Positions 26,931 to 36,336 of a stretch of 64,000 nucleotides of DNA are shown here, piece by piece; position 1 is the stretch's first letter; every line of letters begins with the position of its first letter. A program made the position numbers and the translations under genes. The notes beneath the pieces were generated by a model. That model saw only the letters and a list, made by a program, of their open reading frames with translations, was not told where the DNA came from and made no database searches. The DNA comes from JBFHQE01 sp041592335 (GTDB lineage Bacteria; Pseudomonadota; Gammaproteobacteria; Thiohalobacterales; Thiohalobacteraceae): assembly GCA_041592335.1 (NCBI GenBank), contig JBFHQE010000002.1, forward strand, positions 1 through 64,000, given 5' to 3'.

Positions 26931-27626
26931 TCACCAAACACCCGGCAATAACCGATAACGTGTTTTTTTAGCATACTCTGAATACCCTTCCAGCTCAGCC
27001 TGCAGAACACGATCCTCAAAATAAGTACGCACAATGAGCATTAAGCCCAGCAAGGAGGAAAGCAATAAACCATAGCGCGAACCCAATGCCACCGGCATCG
27101 CGAACAACAACAGGATGGCAATGGTGTACATTGGATGGCGCACAATAGCGTACGGCCCTGTGGTGATAACCTTGTGTTCTCGCGCTTTGTCAATTTTTAC
27201 AACCTGCGCCAGAAAGGTGTTTTCTCGCATCACCCAACCCAACGCGACAAAACAGGGCACGTGAATGATAATCGCGAACCATCGCATCCACAGCGGTAAC
27301 GGCTCGGACCACCCATAACGAACCACATCAAAACCCGGCACAACATAAAGCCCAATCGCAGCAACAAAAAACAACAGCATAATAACCTTATCCCAGGATT
27401 TCTGCTCTTTACTAATCGGGAAGAATTTCAGGCGCTCGGCGAGCAAGGCAGGATCATGCCGCAAAAGATAAACTGTCAACGCAATACCATAAACCGACCA
27501 GATCAAGATAACGGCCCAAGCCTCCCACCAATCGAGAGTACCCGCTGGCCAAAGCAACGCCACCGCAAAGAACACAAGGCGGAATATCGCGCTGAGCCAG
27601 AGTTTAAGGGGGCTGGATGCATCCAT
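26931..27626 (-). CDS. Isoprenylcysteine methyltransferase-family membrane protein
   Basis: 231 residues with five or six membrane helices and the C-terminal SAM-binding region HKVITTGPYAIVRHPMYT (about 155-172), then YFEDRVLQAELEGYSEYAKKTRYRLLPGVW. This is the ICMT/PEMT pattern (PF04191 or PF06966 type). Bacterial members methylate lipids or unknown small molecules in the inner membrane. It lies 18 bases upstream of the PqiA-like gene and may share its transcript. Confidence 0.82.
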   Translation of the reverse strand: MDASSPLKLWLSAIFRLVFFAVALLWPAGTLDWWEAWAVILIWSVYGIALTVYLLRHDPALLAERLKFFPISKEQKSWDKVIMLLFFVAAIGLYVVPGFDVVRYGWSEPLPLWMRWFAIIIHVPCFVALGWVMRENTFLAQVVKIDKAREHKVITTGPYAIVRHPMYTIAILLLFAMPVALGSRYGLLLSSLLGLMLIVRTYFEDRVLQAELEGYSEYAKKTRYRLLPGVW

Positions 27627-27701
27627 GCCGTAAGTATATTACATAGGGCCATAGGAACTTACGACCATGGTTGATCTGATAACGCAAGGCCTAACGAATT
27701 A

Positions 27702-27985
27702 TTAGAAACAACCTTTTTTACGGTGTTCTTCTAGATAACTCTTATGCGGATAATACGATGATGGCAATGTAATTTTAATTCCTTCTTTTTTAAAGAGATA
27801 CGTTTTCGCACTGTCGCTCGTGACGATACTGCCCAAACATTCTCACAATCATCAAATCCGAATGACTTAACCCCTAACATCTGACTTAATAAATCCAACG
27901 ATCTAACATAAGATGAAGCTTTACCACTTCCATCCACATTAGAAGCACGCAAATATTGCGTATAAACCTCTTTGTTATCTTGCAT
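27702..27985 (-). pseudogene. Short gene broken by a -1 frameshift
   Basis: The first 50 or so codons after the ATG at 27985 (YLRASNVDGSGKASSYVRSLDLL) resemble the N-terminal region seen in some HNH-type nucleases. After ENVW (near 27840, in a GGG run) the frame loses protein-like character, while the neighbouring frame reads SIVTSDSAKTYLFKKEG and later YYPHKSYLEEHRKKGCF to a stop at 27702. One missing base restores a 94-96-residue protein. It is either a decayed gene or an assembly error. The full-length parent was not identified, and the region is AT-rich compared with its surroundings. Confidence 0.5.
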
Positions 27986-28097
27986 TATTCAGCTTCACTT
28001 TTCGCAGCAATATTTCTATATGACAACTGATGGTGAATTTGGGAGATAACCACGTCACTGGCTTTCCATAGAACCCCTTCGGGCCTGATTTATTTAC

Positions 28098-28649
28098 TCA
28101 CTTGTCTTCCCACGGCCCAAAACCAATAGGACGCTTCTTATTCGGTTCCGACGGTGTCATCAGTTCGCGGATGGCATTAATTAATCCAGCTATTGCTTGG
28201 TCATGACTAGCTACTTTGTGCTCCAACTCATTCAGCTTCTGCCGAATTTCAGTATGCGCCATCGCCATCTCGCGGAGTTTCACAAAGGCTCTCACCACGA
28301 AGACACTAACTTCAACGGCACGAGGAGAATTCAACACAGAAGCAGCCATAATGGCACCATGCTCGGTAAATACTCGAGGTATGGAACGACGCCCACCGTG
28401 GCGACTAACCTCTTTACTTGAGGTCGCAATTTGCGACCTCAATTCTGCAACTTCCTGATTTTTCAGTTTAAAAGAAAAATCCTCAGGAAAACGATCAGCA
28501 TTACGTTGAACCTGTTCATTCAAACGCTTGGTGGTCACGCCATACAGCCTGGCCAAGTCGGAATCAAGCATAACTCGTTTCCCGCGAAAGGTATAAATCC
28601 GCTCTTCGATAAGCTCAAGCGGGAGATTGTCCGTATGCTTATCTATCAT
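28098..28649 (-). CDS. ORF6N-domain DNA-binding protein
   Basis: 183 residues from the ATG at 28649, chosen because AAGGAG lies 6 bases ahead. The ORF6N domain (about 12-105) reads LIEERIYTFRGKRVMLDSDLARLYGVTTKRLNEQVQRNADRFPEDF, followed by RVFTEHGAIMAASVLNSPRAVEVSVFVVRAF. A coiled coil follows (about 125-160). Such proteins occur in phages and as free chromosomal genes; target and role are unknown. It is an isolated accessory gene beside the frameshifted fragment. Confidence 0.85.
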   Translation of the reverse strand: MIDKHTDNLPLELIEERIYTFRGKRVMLDSDLARLYGVTTKRLNEQVQRNADRFPEDFSFKLKNQEVAELRSQIATSSKEVSRHGGRRSIPRVFTEHGAIMAASVLNSPRAVEVSVFVVRAFVKLREMAMAHTEIRQKLNELEHKVASHDQAIAGLINAIRELMTPSEPNKKRPIGFGPWEDK

Positions 28650-28747
28650 CTCCAACTCCTTTTGGATCGTTATCTCAATGTAGGCAATCCATTTGCCAGG
28701 TTAAATATAATCGCATCACCACGAACTGATTGCTATCCTCCGCCCCC

Positions 28748-29923
28748 ATGCAAACAGACGTAATCATCATTGGCGCAAGCGCCTCCGGTTTAATGTGCGC
28801 TATCGAGGCGGGCAAGCGCGGTCGCCGCGTGGTGGTGCTGGACCATGCCAACAAGGCCGGGAAGAAGATCCTGATGTCCGGCGGCGGCAAATGTAATTTC
28901 ACCAATTACACAGTAAGCAGCGAGAACTACATTTCCCATAACCCGCATTTCTGCAAGTCGGCACTTAGCCGTTTTACCCAGTGGGATTTTATCGCCATGG
29001 TCGACAGCCACCAGATTCCCTGGCATGAGCGCGATCATGGTCAGCTATTCTGTAACGAAAGCGCGAAAGACATTCTCAACATGCTGCTGGCGGAATGCCG
29101 CAAGGCAAAGGTCGAGATCCAGCTAAACTGTCTGGTGACACAGGTAAGCAAATCGGGTGACGGCTTTGTGATTGAGACCTCGAAAGGCGCCTATGAAGCG
29201 GAAGCCTGCGTCATCGCCAGCGGCGGGCTGTCGATTCCCAAGATGTGCGCCACCCCGTTCGGTTACCAGGTAGCGGAACAATTCGGCCATCATATCCAAC
29301 CGACCCGCGCGGGGCTGGTACCCTTCACCCTGCACACGCATGACAAGGAGCGTTTTGCGGCATTGACTGGTATTGCGGTCGACAGCCTGGTCAGCAATGA
29401 GCGGATTTCATTTCGGGAAAACATCCTCTTCACCCATCGCGGTCTGAGCGGCCCGGCGATTCTGCAGATCTCGTCTTACTGGCAACCGGGCGAGGCGGTG
29501 ACCATTAACCTGCTACCGGATATGGATCTTGCGGTTTACCTGAAAGAACGTCATGGACAGAATCCACAAAGCAAACTGAAAACGGCGCTGAATGAGCTGC
29601 TACCCAAACGCCTGGTAACCGCCATGATTGACGAGACCTTGCTGGATAAACCCTTGCAGGAAATCGCACAGAAACAGTTCACTGAGATCGCCACGCAGTT
29701 ACAGCAATGGCAGCTCAAACCCAATGGCACAGAAGGCTACCGCACGGCCGAGGTGACACTGGGCGGCGTGGATTGCAATGAACTCTCATCGAAAACCATG
29801 GAATCCAGCCTCGTACCGAAGCTGTATTTCATCGGCGAGGTCGTGGATGTCACCGGCTGGCTGGGCGGCTATAACTTCCAGTGGGCCTGGTCGTCCGGCT
29901 GGGTATGCGGGCAGGTCGTTTAA
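28748..29923 (+). CDS. HI0933/YhiN-family flavoprotein (BaiN-like oxidoreductase)
   Basis: 391 residues from the ATG at 28748. The Rossmann FAD motif VIIIGASASGLMCAIEAGKRGRRVVVLD opens the protein, GKKILMSGGGKCNFTN is the family signature (about 42-57), and FIGEVVDVTGWLGGYNFQWAWSSG closes the FAD site. It probably reduces C=C bonds or handles flavin-linked substrates. The physiological substrate of the family is mostly unknown. It stands convergent to the photolyase gene with no space between. Confidence 0.88.
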   Translation: MQTDVIIIGASASGLMCAIEAGKRGRRVVVLDHANKAGKKILMSGGGKCNFTNYTVSSENYISHNPHFCKSALSRFTQWDFIAMVDSHQIPWHERDHGQLFCNESAKDILNMLLAECRKAKVEIQLNCLVTQVSKSGDGFVIETSKGAYEAEACVIASGGLSIPKMCATPFGYQVAEQFGHHIQPTRAGLVPFTLHTHDKERFAALTGIAVDSLVSNERISFRENILFTHRGLSGPAILQISSYWQPGEAVTINLLPDMDLAVYLKERHGQNPQSKLKTALNELLPKRLVTAMIDETLLDKPLQEIAQKQFTEIATQLQQWQLKPNGTEGYRTAEVTLGGVDCNELSSKTMESSLVPKLYFIGEVVDVTGWLGGYNFQWAWSSGWVCGQVV

Positions 29924-31339
29924 TTATTCAGCTTCTGACTTAAGAGAACGAAAGGCTTCCAGCGCCCGTTCGCGCGAGGCCTTCAAATCGACAACAGGCT
30001 TCGGATAGTTTTTTCCCAGCACCACGCCAGCCTCTTTCAATACCGACTCGGGCGCCTCCCAGGGCTTGAACAGGTACTTGTCCGGCAGCGCTTTCAATTC
30101 GGGCACATACTGTCTTGTGTATTGGCCATCCGCATCAAATTTCTCTCCCTGCGTTACCGGGTTAAAAATGCGAAAGTAGGGTGCTGCATCCGCGCCACAA
30201 CCCGCCACCCATTGCCAGCTGGCGCTATTGTTCGCCAGATCAGCATCAAACAGGCAATCCCAGAACCAGGCCTCGCCTTCCCGCCAGTTGAGTAACAGAT
30301 TCTTTACCAGAAACGAACCGACAATCATGCGCACCCGGTTGTGCATGTATCCTGTTTGCCAGAGTTCACGCATCCCGGCATCGACAATAGGGTAGCCCGT
30401 CATCCCCTGTTGCCATGCACGCAGATGCTTGCTGTTCTTCTTCCAGGGAAAACGATCGAACTTATTCTGCAGATTATCAGCAGGCAATGCTGGAAAATGA
30501 TAGAGCAGTGAATACGAAAACTCGCGCCAGCCCAGTTCACTCTGAAAGGTGTCGATATTGTTATCCTGTTCGCGCTGCAACGCAGCTGCCCACACCTGGT
30601 GCGGCGAGATCTGTCCAAAATGCAGATAAGGCGATAATCGCGATACACCCTGCACGGCCGGAAAGTCTCGCCCCGCTTTGTAACGCGCAAGACGGTCATT
30701 CATGAACCCGGTGAGTGTTGCCTGTGCGCCCGTCTCGGAAATATCCCAGTGCTGCAGCATCGGTCGATCCCAGTCAATTGCGGGCAACAGGCCAAGATCG
30801 TCGATTGCGAGAGATTCGATCGATGCACGAGCGAACGACAGCTTTTCCGGTTTCGGCAGTGGTTGCCGCGGCGGCGCTGATGCGGAAAGACAGCCCTTGC
30901 GATAGAACGGCGTAAAGACCTTGTAGGGAGTACCGTCTTGCTTCAGGACAGCCCAGGGCTCCCATAACAGACTGGCATTGAAACTCTGCACCTCGACACC
31001 TTCCGACGACAGAGACTCCTTGATCGCTTTATCGCGCTTAATCCGCCAGGGCTCGTAGCAGCGGCTCCAGTACACCGCATCCACATCGAGTTCCAACACC
31101 AACTTCCGCAAGATTTTCCGGGCATCGCCTCGAAAGCAGCGCAACCTGCCCTTCAGGGATTGATTGAGATCGGTCAGCGCGTGATGCAACCAGACCCGGC
31201 TGGCGTCACCCATGGCGTGATCACCGGCATTGACATCATCGAGAATATACACAGGCAGGATTGAGCCATTTGCAGCAGCAGCGGCAAGGGCTGGATTATC
31301 CTCAATGCGCAAATCCTGGCGAAACCAGACAATCTTCAT
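29924..31339 (-). CDS. phrB: Deoxyribodipyrimidine photo-lyase
   Basis: 471 residues from the ATG at 31339 (MKIVWFRQDLRIEDNPAL). The N-terminal antenna domain (to about 130) and the helical FAD domain are complete, with WREFSYSLLYHFP, the FAD loop PIVDAGMRELWQTGYMHNRVRMIVGSFLVK and DCLFDADLANNSASWQWVAGCGADAAPYFRIFNP, the class I CPD photolyase signature. It repairs UV-induced pyrimidine dimers using blue light. RBS GGAGCGG precedes the ATG. It lies 12 bases after the CNNM gene. Confidence 0.95.
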   Translation of the reverse strand: MKIVWFRQDLRIEDNPALAAAAANGSILPVYILDDVNAGDHAMGDASRVWLHHALTDLNQSLKGRLRCFRGDARKILRKLVLELDVDAVYWSRCYEPWRIKRDKAIKESLSSEGVEVQSFNASLLWEPWAVLKQDGTPYKVFTPFYRKGCLSASAPPRQPLPKPEKLSFARASIESLAIDDLGLLPAIDWDRPMLQHWDISETGAQATLTGFMNDRLARYKAGRDFPAVQGVSRLSPYLHFGQISPHQVWAAALQREQDNNIDTFQSELGWREFSYSLLYHFPALPADNLQNKFDRFPWKKNSKHLRAWQQGMTGYPIVDAGMRELWQTGYMHNRVRMIVGSFLVKNLLLNWREGEAWFWDCLFDADLANNSASWQWVAGCGADAAPYFRIFNPVTQGEKFDADGQYTRQYVPELKALPDKYLFKPWEAPESVLKEAGVVLGKNYPKPVVDLKASRERALEAFRSLKSEAE

Positions 31340-31351
31340 CAAGCCGCTCCA

Positions 31352-32419
31352 TCAGTCCTCGCCGTCTGTGGGTTCCCCGGACTGCTTTGCTTTACCCTCG
31401 CGAAGTCGACCCCGGTATTTGCCGCGCGCGAGCGCCTGCATATCCTCGACCGTGTCGCGTTCATCGAGAATTTCGCGCCCCAGCAGCGTTTCAATCGCAT
31501 CTTCCAGCGTCACCACCCCCGCTGTCTGCCCGAATTCATCCTCGACCAGGAACAGGTGCAGGCGATGCTTGATAAACATATCCAGTAATTGCTGTACCGG
31601 CAGTTTTTCCGAAACACGCATGATCGGTTTGGCGAATTGCCGGATTGAGTCCTTGCCGTGACCGCTACGCTCTGCTTCAAACAAATCGGCACGAATCACC
31701 TTGCCGGTGATGTCGTCGAAATCTTCGCCATAAATCGGAATACGTGTGAACTGCCGGGTGCCGTGCTCATTCAAGGCGTCCGTAACAGTGATATCCTGCT
31801 GCAGCATATGCACCACGCTGCGTGGCGTCAGGATTTTCTCGGTCGTGATCTCGCGCAGACTCAGCATATTGGCGAGGTATTCATTTTCCTGCGAAAACAG
31901 AGTGCCATCCCGATGCCCCAGCGACGCCAGCGCGATGATTTCCTCGCGGGTGATCTCGTTCTCGCTCTTGTCGCTGAATAATTTCGTCAGCCGGGTTGAA
32001 ATCCACACCAGCGGATAAACCAGTTTCACCAACCAGGCAATGATGTACGCGGAAGGCAGCGCCAGTAACCGCCAGAAAGTTGCACCCAGCGTCTTGGGTA
32101 TGATCTCGGAGAAGTAGAGAATTGCCAGTGTCAGCAACACGGCGATCAGTGTCTCCCATTCCTTGCCAAAAACCTGCAAGGCCTGGGAACCAACACCGGC
32201 GGCTCCCATGGTATGCGCAAACGTGTTCAATATAAGGATGCTGGACAGCGATTCATCGAGGCGATTTTTAACATTCGCCAGTCGCTTTCCCGCGCGTGGA
32301 TGGTCTGACTGGGCGGTCTCCACATAGCTGGGAGTCACGGACAACAACACCGCTTCCAGAATAGAACACATAAAAGACACGCCAATGGCAATAGCCAGGT
32401 AAATCAGCAGCAGAGTCAT
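31352..32419 (-). CDS. CNNM-domain membrane protein with CBS pair (CorC/HlyC-like)
   Basis: 355 residues. The CNNM transmembrane domain (about 1-150; SILEAVLLSVTPSYV and ILYFSEIIPKTLGA) precedes a CBS pair (about 195-320; RIPIYGEDFDDITGKVIRADL and FLVEDEFGQTAGVVTLEDAIETLLGREILDE). It lacks the C-terminal CorC domain of longer relatives. Family members carry or sense Mg2+ and export divalent cations. It is upstream of phrB in the same direction. Confidence 0.87.
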   Translation of the reverse strand: MTLLLIYLAIAIGVSFMCSILEAVLLSVTPSYVETAQSDHPRAGKRLANVKNRLDESLSSILILNTFAHTMGAAGVGSQALQVFGKEWETLIAVLLTLAILYFSEIIPKTLGATFWRLLALPSAYIIAWLVKLVYPLVWISTRLTKLFSDKSENEITREEIIALASLGHRDGTLFSQENEYLANMLSLREITTEKILTPRSVVHMLQQDITVTDALNEHGTRQFTRIPIYGEDFDDITGKVIRADLFEAERSGHGKDSIRQFAKPIMRVSEKLPVQQLLDMFIKHRLHLFLVEDEFGQTAGVVTLEDAIETLLGREILDERDTVEDMQALARGKYRGRLREGKAKQSGEPTDGED

Positions 32420-32506
32420 GGTTTCATCCGAATATCAGCTTCGGGCCCTAATTTATCACTAGTACCCTCACATTACATGAAGATGGCGCCCTTTGGACAC
32501 TCCCTA

Positions 32507-32534
32507 TTGGGTTTTTTCTATGCCGTGTTATGAT
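32507..32534 (+). promoter_or_regulatory. Promoter of the amylosucrase gene
   Basis: TTGGGT and TATGAT with a 16-bp spacer, ending about 35 bases before the ATG at 32570. Assigned by eye. Confidence 0.4.
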
Positions 32535-32569
32535 CACTCCGTGTCTTCGCCAGTTTCCAAAACCACGTC

Positions 32570-34531
32570 ATGTACGAACAAGTTTCCCATTCGCTACTGA
32601 ACCATATTCTGGATGAGTTAAAGCCGGATATCCGCCGCGCGGACCTGCGCCATTTCTATACCCGCCTGGGCGCCAATTTCTATGGTATCTATTCGTTGTT
32701 CAAACACCTCTACGGTGAGCGGGATGATTTCGAGCAGCAGATGATTCACCTGGTCGAGGTCATGGCGTGCCAATACATTGCGCGCATGAGCGAACTGAAA
32801 CAGCTGGATGTTATCCGCGAAAACAACCACAACTGGTTTCTTAGCCAGGAAATTGCCGGCATGGCACTGTACTCCGATGGTTTTGCGGTCAACCTGAAAG
32901 GTCTTCAGGAAAATGTGCGCTACTTTCAGGAACTGGGCGTCAACATGGTGCATGTCATGCCAATCCTGAAATGTCCGCAGGGCGCCAGTGACGGCGGCTA
33001 TGCCGTCAGTGATTTCCGTGACGTCGATGATCGCGTTGGCACACTGGACGATTTACGCGGTGTCGCCGACGAAATGCGCAAGCGCGGCATTCTGCTCACC
33101 CTGGACGTGGTCGTGAACCACACTTCCGACGAACATGACTGGGCAGTGCGTGCTCAGGCCGGCGACGAAAAATACCAGGCGTATTACTACACTTTTGATA
33201 ATCGTTATATCCCGGACATGTTCGAGGAAACCATGCCGGAGATTTTCCCGGAGACCGCGCCGGGTAACTTCACCTACAACGACAAGATGAACAAGTGGGT
33301 GATGACGGTTTTCAACAACTACCAGTGGGATCTGAATTACAGCAATCCGGCAGTCTTCATTGAAATGCTGGATATTGTCCTGTTCTGGGCCAACCAGGGC
33401 GCGGATATCGTGCGGCTGGACGCCGTGGCTTTTCTCTGGAAAAAAATCGGCACCACCTGTCAGAACGAACGCGAGGCCCACCTCATCCTGCAATTAATGA
33501 AGGATTGCTGCCAGGTCACCGCACCGGGCGTGCTTTTTATCGCCGAGGCCATTGTCGCCCCGGTCGAGATCACCAAGTATTTCGGCGAAGATGCCATCAT
33601 CGCCAAGGAATGCGAGATTGCCTATAACGCGACCTTCATGGCGCTGATGTGGGATGCGGTTGCCACCAAGAACTGCAAACTGCTAAACAAGGGTGTACAG
33701 AACCTGCCGCATAAGCTGGATCGCGCCACCTGGCTGAATTACGTGCGCTGCCATGATGATATCGGTCTGGGCTTTGCGGATACCGATATCATCCAGGCGG
33801 GCTACTCACCTTCGGAACACCGTAAATTCCTGTTGGATTATCTGACGGGCGAATACGATGCCTCTCCCGCGCGCGGCAGGCCCTTTGGCAAGAATGACAA
33901 AACCGGCGATGCACGCATCTCCGGCTCGCTGGCATCTCTCGCCGGTCTGGAAAGCGCCCTGGAATCCGGTGACGAGACGCTGATCCAGCAAAGCATAGAC
34001 CTGATCCTGCTACTGCACAGCATGATCATGTCGTTCGGCGGCATTCCGCTGATTTATTACGGCGATGAAATCGGCACCCTGAATGACTATAGCTATCTGG
34101 ATGACGGTAATAAAACCCACGACTCACGCTGGATGCATCGCCCACGGATCGACTGGGAAAAAGCCGAGCGCCGCAAGCAACTGGGCTCGGTGGAACAACG
34201 CATCTTCAACGGCATACAGAAAATGATTGCCGTAAGGCGTAGCACGCCGGCCTTCGCCGATTTCAATAATCGCGAACTGGTCGAAGCCAGCGACCCGCAT
34301 TTATTTGCCTTCATCCGCAGCAACCCCATGCAGATGGGCGATCATGTGCTGGTAGTGGGTAACTTCGATGTCACGCCCCGCTTCATCAGCATCAAGGAAT
34401 TATCCCGCTACGGTTATCGGGATTACGCCTGCCTGCAGGATCTTTATTCCGGTGAATCCCCGACCTTCTTCAATGACCGTCTGGTAATCCCGCCGCACCG
34501 CTTTTACTGGCTGACCGACCGCCGGCTGTAA
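32570..34531 (+). CDS. Amylosucrase (GH13_4)
   Basis: 653 residues. An all-helical N-terminal region (about 1-90) precedes the (beta/alpha)8 barrel. The catalytic residues are the nucleophile Asp284 (VRLDAVAFLW), acid/base Glu326 (FIAEAIV) and Asp396 (CHDDIG), very near the positions in the Neisseria polysaccharea enzyme as I recall them (286, 328, 393). SDGGYAVSDFRDVD fits the sucrose-binding loop. It would make alpha-1,4-glucan and fructose from sucrose in the cytoplasm. Closely related sucrose hydrolases cannot be excluded. No other sucrose or glycogen gene is in the window. Confidence 0.88.
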   Translation: MYEQVSHSLLNHILDELKPDIRRADLRHFYTRLGANFYGIYSLFKHLYGERDDFEQQMIHLVEVMACQYIARMSELKQLDVIRENNHNWFLSQEIAGMALYSDGFAVNLKGLQENVRYFQELGVNMVHVMPILKCPQGASDGGYAVSDFRDVDDRVGTLDDLRGVADEMRKRGILLTLDVVVNHTSDEHDWAVRAQAGDEKYQAYYYTFDNRYIPDMFEETMPEIFPETAPGNFTYNDKMNKWVMTVFNNYQWDLNYSNPAVFIEMLDIVLFWANQGADIVRLDAVAFLWKKIGTTCQNEREAHLILQLMKDCCQVTAPGVLFIAEAIVAPVEITKYFGEDAIIAKECEIAYNATFMALMWDAVATKNCKLLNKGVQNLPHKLDRATWLNYVRCHDDIGLGFADTDIIQAGYSPSEHRKFLLDYLTGEYDASPARGRPFGKNDKTGDARISGSLASLAGLESALESGDETLIQQSIDLILLLHSMIMSFGGIPLIYYGDEIGTLNDYSYLDDGNKTHDSRWMHRPRIDWEKAERRKQLGSVEQRIFNGIQKMIAVRRSTPAFADFNNRELVEASDPHLFAFIRSNPMQMGDHVLVVGNFDVTPRFISIKELSRYGYRDYACLQDLYSGESPTFFNDRLVIPPHRFYWLTDRRL

Positions 34532-34551
34532 CGCTTAAACCGGACAGCGTA

Positions 34552-34839
34552 TCAGTCGTGGGCGATTGGCTTGTCGGTGAACAGAAAGTCCTTTAACTCA
34601 TGATCGAAAGCCGGATCCTTGCGGCGGATCCATTCCAGCACCATGGCCGCATGTTCCTTTTCCTCGTCGCGATTATGCGCAAGGATTTTTTTCAGCTCTT
34701 CATCCTTACAGGTATCCACGCGCTGGTTATACCAATCCACGGCTTCAAGCTCTTCCATCAAGGATACAATCGCCTTGTGCATATCCTTCGTTTCATCTGA
34801 AAGCTGATCAACGGGTTCATGGTAGCCTTCACTCGACAT
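34552..34839 (-). CDS. Encapsulated-ferritin (EncFtn)-like protein, no targeting tail
   Basis: 95 residues. LMEELEAVDWYNQRVD (about 27-42) and LAHNRDEEKEHAAMVLEWIRR (about 53-73) hold the Glu and Glu/His ligands of the EncFtn di-iron ferroxidase centre, which forms between two subunits. In encapsulin systems the protein continues past this point into a flexible linker and a docking peptide (LxxGSL type). Here it ends at FLFTDKPIAHD, and no frame downstream encodes such a tail. No encapsulin shell gene is in the window. RBS GGAG precedes the ATG. Probably a free ferroxidase. Confidence 0.88.
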   Translation of the reverse strand: MSSEGYHEPVDQLSDETKDMHKAIVSLMEELEAVDWYNQRVDTCKDEELKKILAHNRDEEKEHAAMVLEWIRRKDPAFDHELKDFLFTDKPIAHD

Positions 34840-34930
34840 AGCTGTTATCTCCGATCATCAATCCGCCTCTATAACTATACAGAATCAGCGGGTATTCAAC
34901 ATGTAAACTTCGATTATTTACCATAACCGC

Positions 34931-36304
34931 ATGTCGGTAAATAACCACGGAAAAAACAGGCCCAACCCGGAACTCGAACAGGGACTGCAAAACCTGATCC
35001 GTCCCTTTCAGCAGTTCATCAATAACCAGAAAACAGGCAGTTTACTGTTACTGGCGAGCACGCTGCTTGCGCTGATAATCGCCAACTCACCGCTACACTT
35101 TCAATATGAAAACCTGATCGCATTGCCACTGGGCCTGCTCATAGACAGCACACATTACGCCATGAGCCTGCACCACTGGATTAACGATGGACTCATGGCT
35201 CTGTTCTTTTTCGTCATTGGCCTGGAAATCAAGCGCGAGATGCTGGCTGGCGATTTGCGTGATCCCGCCAACTCGATCCCGGTGATTGCGGCGGCCATCG
35301 GCGGCATGACAATCCCTGCCCTGATTTTCTACATGCTCAATGTCGGCAGCCCGACGCTTCAGGGCTGGGCCATACCCATGGCGACAGATACCGCCTTTGC
35401 AATCGGGCTGTTATCCCTGCTTGGCAACAGAATTCCCTACGGCCTGATCAGTTTCATCCTGGCGCTGGCCATCATCGACGACATCGGCGCTGTCATGGTG
35501 ATAGCCCTGTTCTACTCCGACACCCTTTCTCAGTTCCACATAATACTGGCGGCCGGACTGCTGATCCTGTTGGCACTGGGTAATCGTGCCGGAGTAAGAC
35601 ACCCCTTGTTCTATTTTCTGCTGGGCGGCATGGTCTGGCTCGCCATGCTGGGCTCCGGCCTGCACGCGACGCTGGCCGGTATCCTGGTTGCCTTTACCGT
35701 ACCCGCCCGACCGGCTCACAGCAGTCGACACTTTCTGGCGGAAAGCATCAGGCTGCTAAAGCGGTTCCGTGAAATCGAGCGCCAGCAACAAAGCCCTTCC
35801 ATTCTTGAAGAACAACGCCAGCACGAGCTAGCGGTTAACTTGAGCCGCACTGCCGAACAGGCCACTACCCCGTTGCAGCGCTGGGAACAGCGACTGGAAA
35901 AACCGGTGGCCATCCTGGTGTTGCCGGTTTTTGCGCTGGCCAATGCCGGTATCACCTTTTCAGTTGAAAGCCTCACAGACGTCTTCACCAACTCGCTCAG
36001 TCTCGGCATCATACTGGGACTGGTAGTGGGCAAATTTATCGGTGTCTGCAGCTTTACCTGGCTGGCATTGAAACTCGGCCTGGGTGCGCTGCCCGGCGAA
36101 ATGACATTCCGACACGTGCCGGGCCTGGCGCTGATGGCCGGAATAGGTTTCACCATGTCGGTTTTCATCGCCAGCCTGGGATTCGCGACAGCCCCGGACC
36201 AGTTATTGATGGCAAAAACCGGTATCATCTTTGCGTCCTTGCTGGCAGGCATCGGCGGTTTTATCTGGCTCTATGCGCTGGGCAAACCAACAACCTCCAC
36301 TTGA
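34931..36304 (+). CDS. nhaA: Na+/H+ antiporter NhaA
   Basis: 457 residues with about 12 membrane helices. Family signatures are GLMALFFFVIGLEIKREMLAGDLRD (about 90-114), the ion-binding ATDTAFAIGLLSLLG (helix IV; the Asp equivalent of D133) and AIIDDIGAVMVIALFY (Asp pair equivalent to D163 and D164). A soluble insertion of about 70 residues (265-320) lies between helices VIII and IX, longer than in E. coli NhaA (388 aa). It exports Na+ in exchange for protons and fits the osmotic theme of the window. Confidence 0.94.
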   Translation: MSVNNHGKNRPNPELEQGLQNLIRPFQQFINNQKTGSLLLLASTLLALIIANSPLHFQYENLIALPLGLLIDSTHYAMSLHHWINDGLMALFFFVIGLEIKREMLAGDLRDPANSIPVIAAAIGGMTIPALIFYMLNVGSPTLQGWAIPMATDTAFAIGLLSLLGNRIPYGLISFILALAIIDDIGAVMVIALFYSDTLSQFHIILAAGLLILLALGNRAGVRHPLFYFLLGGMVWLAMLGSGLHATLAGILVAFTVPARPAHSSRHFLAESIRLLKRFREIERQQQSPSILEEQRQHELAVNLSRTAEQATTPLQRWEQRLEKPVAILVLPVFALANAGITFSVESLTDVFTNSLSLGIILGLVVGKFIGVCSFTWLALKLGLGALPGEMTFRHVPGLALMAGIGFTMSVFIASLGFATAPDQLLMAKTGIIFASLLAGIGGFIWLYALGKPTTST

Positions 36305-36336
36305 AACCGGACTGATTCGCCACCAGATAGGCACTC

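Noticed and set aside
28098..28649. ORF6N gene as part of a second prophage
   Set aside because: No integrase, att repeat or phage gene surrounds it; neighbours are ordinary chromosomal genes.
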